NCBI GenBank assembly: GCA_004151065.3
Contig: NWUY0300016282.1
Location: forward strand, 11,086-21,974
Direction: 5' to 3'
Length of the DNA stretch: 10,889 nucleotides
DNA from: Larix sibirica
Taxonomy: Eukaryota > Streptophyta > Pinopsida > Pinales > Pinaceae
Part shown: positions 8,083 to 10,889 of the stretch, one piece after another
How the letters are laid out: the number at the start of each line of letters is the position of its first letter
How positions within the stretch are numbered: position 1 is the stretch's first letter
Made by a program: the position numbers and the translations under genes
The notes under the pieces: model-generated
Database searches by the model: none
What the model was told of the DNA's origin: nothing
Seen by the model: only the letters and a program-made list of their open reading frames with translations

Positions 8083-8309
8083 CTCACCCACTTGAACTGC
8101 AGAAAGCGCCTCTTGACGCAATTATTACTATTATAAGTTATAAATCAAGAAATTATGAAATTGTTTACAAAATTTTAAATAGTGAATAGTTAACCATAAA
8201 TTGTAAAACTATGAGATTGTATATAGTTATTTTTAATAGTTTTGTAAATAATTTTTTGATTAATTTTATGAATTCTTTTATTGGAAGTTATAGATTAAAG
8301 GGTAGAAAG
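8083..8309. other. no recognisable feature
   Basis: AT-rich sequence without a gene or repeat that I can support. Confidence 0.4.
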
Positions 8310-8375
8310 AAAGCTAAACATTTTAAGAATTTTAATTTTTTCAAAGCTAAACATTTTAAGAATTTTAATTTTTTC
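8310..8375. repeat. exact 33-bp tandem duplication
   Basis: Bases 8310-8342 and 8343-8375 are identical, each starting AAAGCTAAACATTTTAAG. The length is a multiple of three, so a crossing open frame shows a duplicated 11-residue block, but that frame is otherwise AT-driven noise. Exact identity points to a recent event. Confidence 0.97.
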
Positions 8376-8410
8376 AATTTGTTATCAACATCATCCGGCC
8401 ATGCAATCTT

Positions 8411-8615
8411 CACCAAAATTACAATTTTAAATTGAAAATTTTGTTATTTTAATGCAAAAATGGATTCAACTTCTTAAATACTCTCTTTATTATAACCACA
8501 ATGTGTAATATTGCCATTTTATATTTGCAATTATGACAATCCAAAATAATTCTCATTGGATTATAAGTGAAAATAACTAATACCTCTTTACATTATTTTG
8601 AACGATCACAAAGGG
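8411..8615 (+). repeat. dispersed repeat A, copy 3
   Basis: TTTTAATGCAAAAATGGATT matches copy 2 (TTTTAATGTAGAAATGGATT) with two changes. It is followed by a diverged AATACTCTC, ACAATGTGTAATATTG, ATCCAAAATAATTCTC and ACATTATTTTGA order seen in copies 1 and 2. Confidence 0.55.
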
Positions 8616-8742
8616 ATAAGATATAAACACTAGAAAACTAAGCAATAAAATCATTGCATTAAGAAAATACATTGTCCCTCAAACAATAGCATCCTATATA
8701 TCATTTTAACCTCTAACTAATCAAAACTATTATGTACCAGTA

Positions 8743-8825
8743 TAGATCCATCTTAACTCTGGATCTACCAAGCGTCAAGTGGGATCGATCTATTGAGGTG
8801 CAAACTTTTCCTCAAATTTTGCACT
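8743..8825 (+). repeat. dispersed repeat B, copy 4
   Basis: TAGATCCATCTTAACTCTGG, ATCTACCAAGCGTCAAG, GGGATCGATC and TTGAGGTGCAAACTTTTCC align with both arms at 6364-6522. This copy is single, without an inverted partner. The ends are not defined and no tail or target-site duplication is seen. Confidence 0.6.
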
Positions 8826-8892
8826 TGCTAGCAAAACTATCATTAATTCTTTTAGTTTTAGTTAATTGAAGTATATATCTCTTTGGTTTTCA

Positions 8893-9060
8893 AGTTTATG
8901 TTAGGGTCGACATTGTAAAAAAATTATTAAGTTAATATTTTATTATTTTTATTAAAGTGTCACGTATCAACTTCATTTTTACATTTTAGGTTAAGGTTGA
9001 CATTGTAAAAAAATTATTTACTTAATATTTTATTAAACTACCACATGTCAACTCTATGTT
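8893..9060. repeat. two-copy tandem repeat, period about 90
   Basis: GACATTGTAAAAAAATTATT occurs at 8909 and 8999. Each copy is preceded by GTTAGGGT or GTTAAGGT and followed by TTAATATTTTATTA and a TATCAACTTC or TGTCAACTCT block. The first copy carries about 11 extra bases of AT-rich filler. Confidence 0.9.
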
Positions 9061-9069
9061 GAACATAGA
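9053..9069. other. 17-bp palindrome at the end of the 90-bp doublet
   Basis: TCTATGTT (9053-9060) and AACATAGA (9062-9069) are exact inverted arms around one G. It sits where the second repeat copy ends. Confidence 0.5.
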
Positions 9070-9157
9070 ATTACAATTCTTTGTCATACTAAACCGTAAA
9101 AAAACAGCTCTCAACATAAGAAGTTCATTAAAAAATCATAATTCAATAAACACATAT

Positions 9158-9538
9158 AAACTTTACTATATGCAATTGTCTCTAATTGTCAATTCACTAT
9201 TTAAAGTTCACATTTCCATCCACATATACATAGAACAATTTAGCACAATTTTCCCATTGAAAACATTATGTAGATTTGGTTTCCTTTGGTATTCCCATGG
9301 GAACCTTGATCTTTCTTAATCTAAATTAAGCTACTGAGATCATGAAACTTTACTATTTGCAATTGTCTTCTAATTGTCCATTCACTATTTAAAGTTTACA
9401 TTTCCATCCACATATACATAGAACAATTTAGCACAATTTGCCTATTGAAAACATTATGTAGAATTTGGTTTCCATTAGTATTCCATGGGACCCTTGATCT
9501 CTCTTGACCTAAATTGAGCTACTGAGATCATGAAACTT
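9158..9538. repeat. two-copy tandem repeat, period 187
   Basis: Copy 1 starts at 9158 and copy 2 at 9345, both with AAACTTTACTAT. Both contain CATTTCCATCCACATATACA, GAAAACATTATGTAG and end GCTACTGAGATCATGAAACTT. Identity is roughly 90 percent with a few one-base indels. The AAACTT boundary motif occurs at the start, the junction and the end, suggesting duplication through short homology. Confidence 0.95.
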
Positions 9539-9776
9539 GGTTGACCATTGATAAGATGTTAAATTCACAACCACAGTAAGTGAACCCACAACAAAATCTC
9601 TCTTTACCTAGTCAAAAAGGACGAACTCAATCCCTAATATGTAAGGAACCTTACCATCGATTGAAAAAAAAAATACATATCACATTCCATAGTTTCTGTG
9701 AACATAAGTGCATGCCACACTAATCAATGCATCGGGTGAACGTAACAGCCAATCATAAGACTTATGTGGAATAGAT
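9539..9776. other. no recognisable feature
   Basis: AT-rich spacer with a run of nine or more A near 9664. No gene, RNA or repeat is supported. Confidence 0.4.
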
Positions 9777-9922
9777 AATGATTGTAATTATTAATTACTT
9801 GTGGTTATAGGACTATAATATAAAAAATAGTTATAATTATTAATTGTTTGCGTTTATAGTACTATAAAATGAAATGATGCTATTAATTAGGAGTGTTTAT
9901 AGTACTATAAATGAAATTATAT
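9777..9922. repeat. three imperfect repeats carrying a 16-bp palindrome
   Basis: The perfect palindrome TTTATAGTACTATAAA occurs at 9853-9868 and again at 9896-9911, 43 bases apart. A degenerate form, TTATAGGACTATAA, lies at 9805-9818. Each is preceded by TATTAATT a few bases upstream, and the last two are followed by ATGAAAT, so a unit of about 43-50 bp seems to have been copied twice. Confidence 0.85.
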
Positions 9923-10062
9923 TAAAGATTCAGTAATAATTAAATGCCAAATAATATATGATTAGCCCTTAGAGGACATCCTATTTACTTTCATATTAAC
10001 CAAAGTTAAGTTTATCACTCACGGATGCACTTTTGTATATCCACTAAGTGGTAGAGTTCTGG
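9923..10062. other. no supported gene; weak tRNA A-box-like string
   Basis: CCACTAAGTGGTAGAG at 10041-10056 resembles the tRNA A-box region, but the B-box candidate (GTTAGAGAT at 10081) is imperfect and spaced 40 rather than 44 bases. It may be a fragment of a tRNA-derived element. Confidence 0.2.
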
Positions 10063-10166
10063 TCTTTGTTCTTTATTTTAGTTAGAGATGCTAACAGGTA
10101 GAATATAAAATACTAGAGTTAGTATCTTTGTTTTTAGTTAGAGACATTGAGTATATTATAAAATAG
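10063..10166. repeat. diverged doublet, period about 62
   Basis: TCTTTGTTCTTTATTTTAG with TTAGTTAGAGA and ATATAAAATACT (10063-10113) is echoed by TCTTTGTTTTTAGTTAGAGA and ATTATAAAATAGT (10125-10166), with an internal gap of several bases. Confidence 0.65.
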
Positions 10167-10539
10167 TGATAATTAATGTAGAAATATGTTATATTAATTT
10201 TTTTTTTAAATGTATTTGAAGTATATAAAATGTAAATAGTAGTAATTATGGTTAGAATTTGATGTGTAAAATGTTTGTCTCGAGACATTTTGATTGTTGA
10301 ATATAATGAATATTTATAATAAACATAGTTATTGCTTCATAATAATTATGGTCTTAGAGAATTTTAATTCTAAAATTTATACCTCAAATCAAAAAGTGGT
10401 GCTACCAAAATTACTATTTTTTAAAGGTTAAAATTACAAGTTGTTTCAAACCACTACTTTGAGAATAAACTTTAAAATTGACCCTAAAATTGATTTAAGA
10501 GATGGATTTAAAGTCCACCCACTTTAAACTATACACAAG
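10167..10539. other. no recognisable gene; AT-rich
   Basis: A minus-strand 65-codon frame (10091-10288) is AT-driven and overlaps the doublet. Nothing else is supported. Confidence 0.4.
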
Positions 10540-10670
10540 CCTGATGGAGAAAGGGATGCGAGAGAGATGACGAGAAAGAGACAGAGATTAGGAGAAAGGT
10601 AAGTCTTCGGGTAGGGAGGAGAATGGAGAGGGGTCAAAAATAAGAGGCGTTGGGTTGAGGGGAGATGAGG
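10540..10670 (+). other. purine-rich tract with consensus splice donor
   Basis: On the plus strand the tract is dominated by G and A (GAGAGAGATGACGAGAAAGA and similar). It contains AAAG followed by GTAAGT, with the GT at 10599-10600, which matches the plant 5' splice-site consensus. It is GC-richer than everything from 400 onward. Read on the minus strand it is pyrimidine-rich, as many plant 5' leaders are. It may be a transcribed edge of a gene beyond the right end, or simply a purine-rich low-complexity tract. Confidence 0.3.
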
Positions 10671-10833
10671 GAATTGTCCTCAACATTCATTTTTTAAAAT
10701 TTCTTTTTTTTCGTTATTTATTATGTTTAAAAAATATTTTACTTTTAATTTTGTATTTTAATCTAATTTTATTTCTAGTTTATAAATTTATATTTTTCAA
10801 TATATGTGGTAAAACTTTGATTTAAAAAAAAAT

Positions 10834-10889
10834 GACGACATCGACGACAATGACGATGATGATGATGATGATGATGACGACGACGACGA
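10834..10889. repeat. GAY trinucleotide repeat running off the window edge
   Basis: From 10834 the sequence is nearly all GAC or GAT triplets, pure from 10852 (one GAC, seven GAT, then GAC units) to the last base. In one plus frame it would encode an Asp run, on the minus strand Ser or related residues. No enclosing open frame is visible. It contains several CpG, unlike most of the window. Confidence 0.95.

Noticed and set aside
8001-8435. Open frames with Tyr-Ile run and a duplicated 11-residue block
   Set aside because: Both patterns come directly from the (AT)12 run and the 33-bp DNA duplication, not from selection on protein.
604-10166. CRISPR array or bacterial repeat system
   Set aside because: Repeats occur as isolated pairs of different sequence, without regular spacers or cas genes, in plant-like DNA.

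Overview
The window looks like intergenic nuclear DNA from a plant, probably one with a large, repeat-rich genome such as a gymnosperm. That assignment is an inference from strong AT richness, heavy CpG depletion outside the first 400 bases, old diverged repeats, tRNA-headed SINE-like elements and decayed element relics; no marker gene fixes the taxon. I find no intact protein-coding gene, no functional tRNA or rRNA, no CRISPR array and no bacterial signals. All open frames are short and either lie in AT-rich sequence, cross repeats or are antisense to better candidates.

Layout. Bases 1-400 form a CpG-dense island (about 32 CpG by eye, against about 4 in 2001-3000) with TCP-, E2F- and Myb-type motifs. 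It is most likely the edge of a promoter or first exon of a gene lying mostly outside the window. Bases 604-690 hold a 48-bp-period doublet. Bases 948-2259 are a nest of old interspersed elements: two copies of an unnamed repeat (called A here), between them two copies of a tRNA-headed SINE-like element, then a third SINE-like element on the minus strand ending in a T run. Bases 2280-2375 hold a copy of a second dispersed repeat (called B here). Bases 3001-3046 form a hairpin, and 3199-3785 a decayed coding relic with stops and a frame change, probably from a mobile element. Near 4609 there is a possible degraded retrotransposon primer-binding site.

Bases 4700-6360 are AT-rich and carry an inverted copy of repeat A and several small doublets. 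Bases 6364-6522 form an inverted pair of B repeats. Bases 6502-6902 are two 200-bp copies separated by the only ambiguous base (n at 6702), which suggests an unmerged contig overlap. Bases 6903-8000 show little. From 8010 to 10170 there is an (AT)12 microsatellite, an exact 33-bp doublet, further copies of repeats A and B, doublets of about 90 bp and 187 bp, and a cluster of 16-bp palindromes. The window ends with a purine-rich tract containing a consensus splice donor and with a GAY trinucleotide repeat that runs off the edge.

No genes work together here. The content is decayed mobile elements plus an unusual density of two-copy local duplications, framed by a possible promoter on the left and a possible transcribed edge on the right. 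I found no convincing new biological system; the most useful leads are the SINE-like trio, repeat families A and B, the palindrome cluster and the likely assembly fault at 6702.
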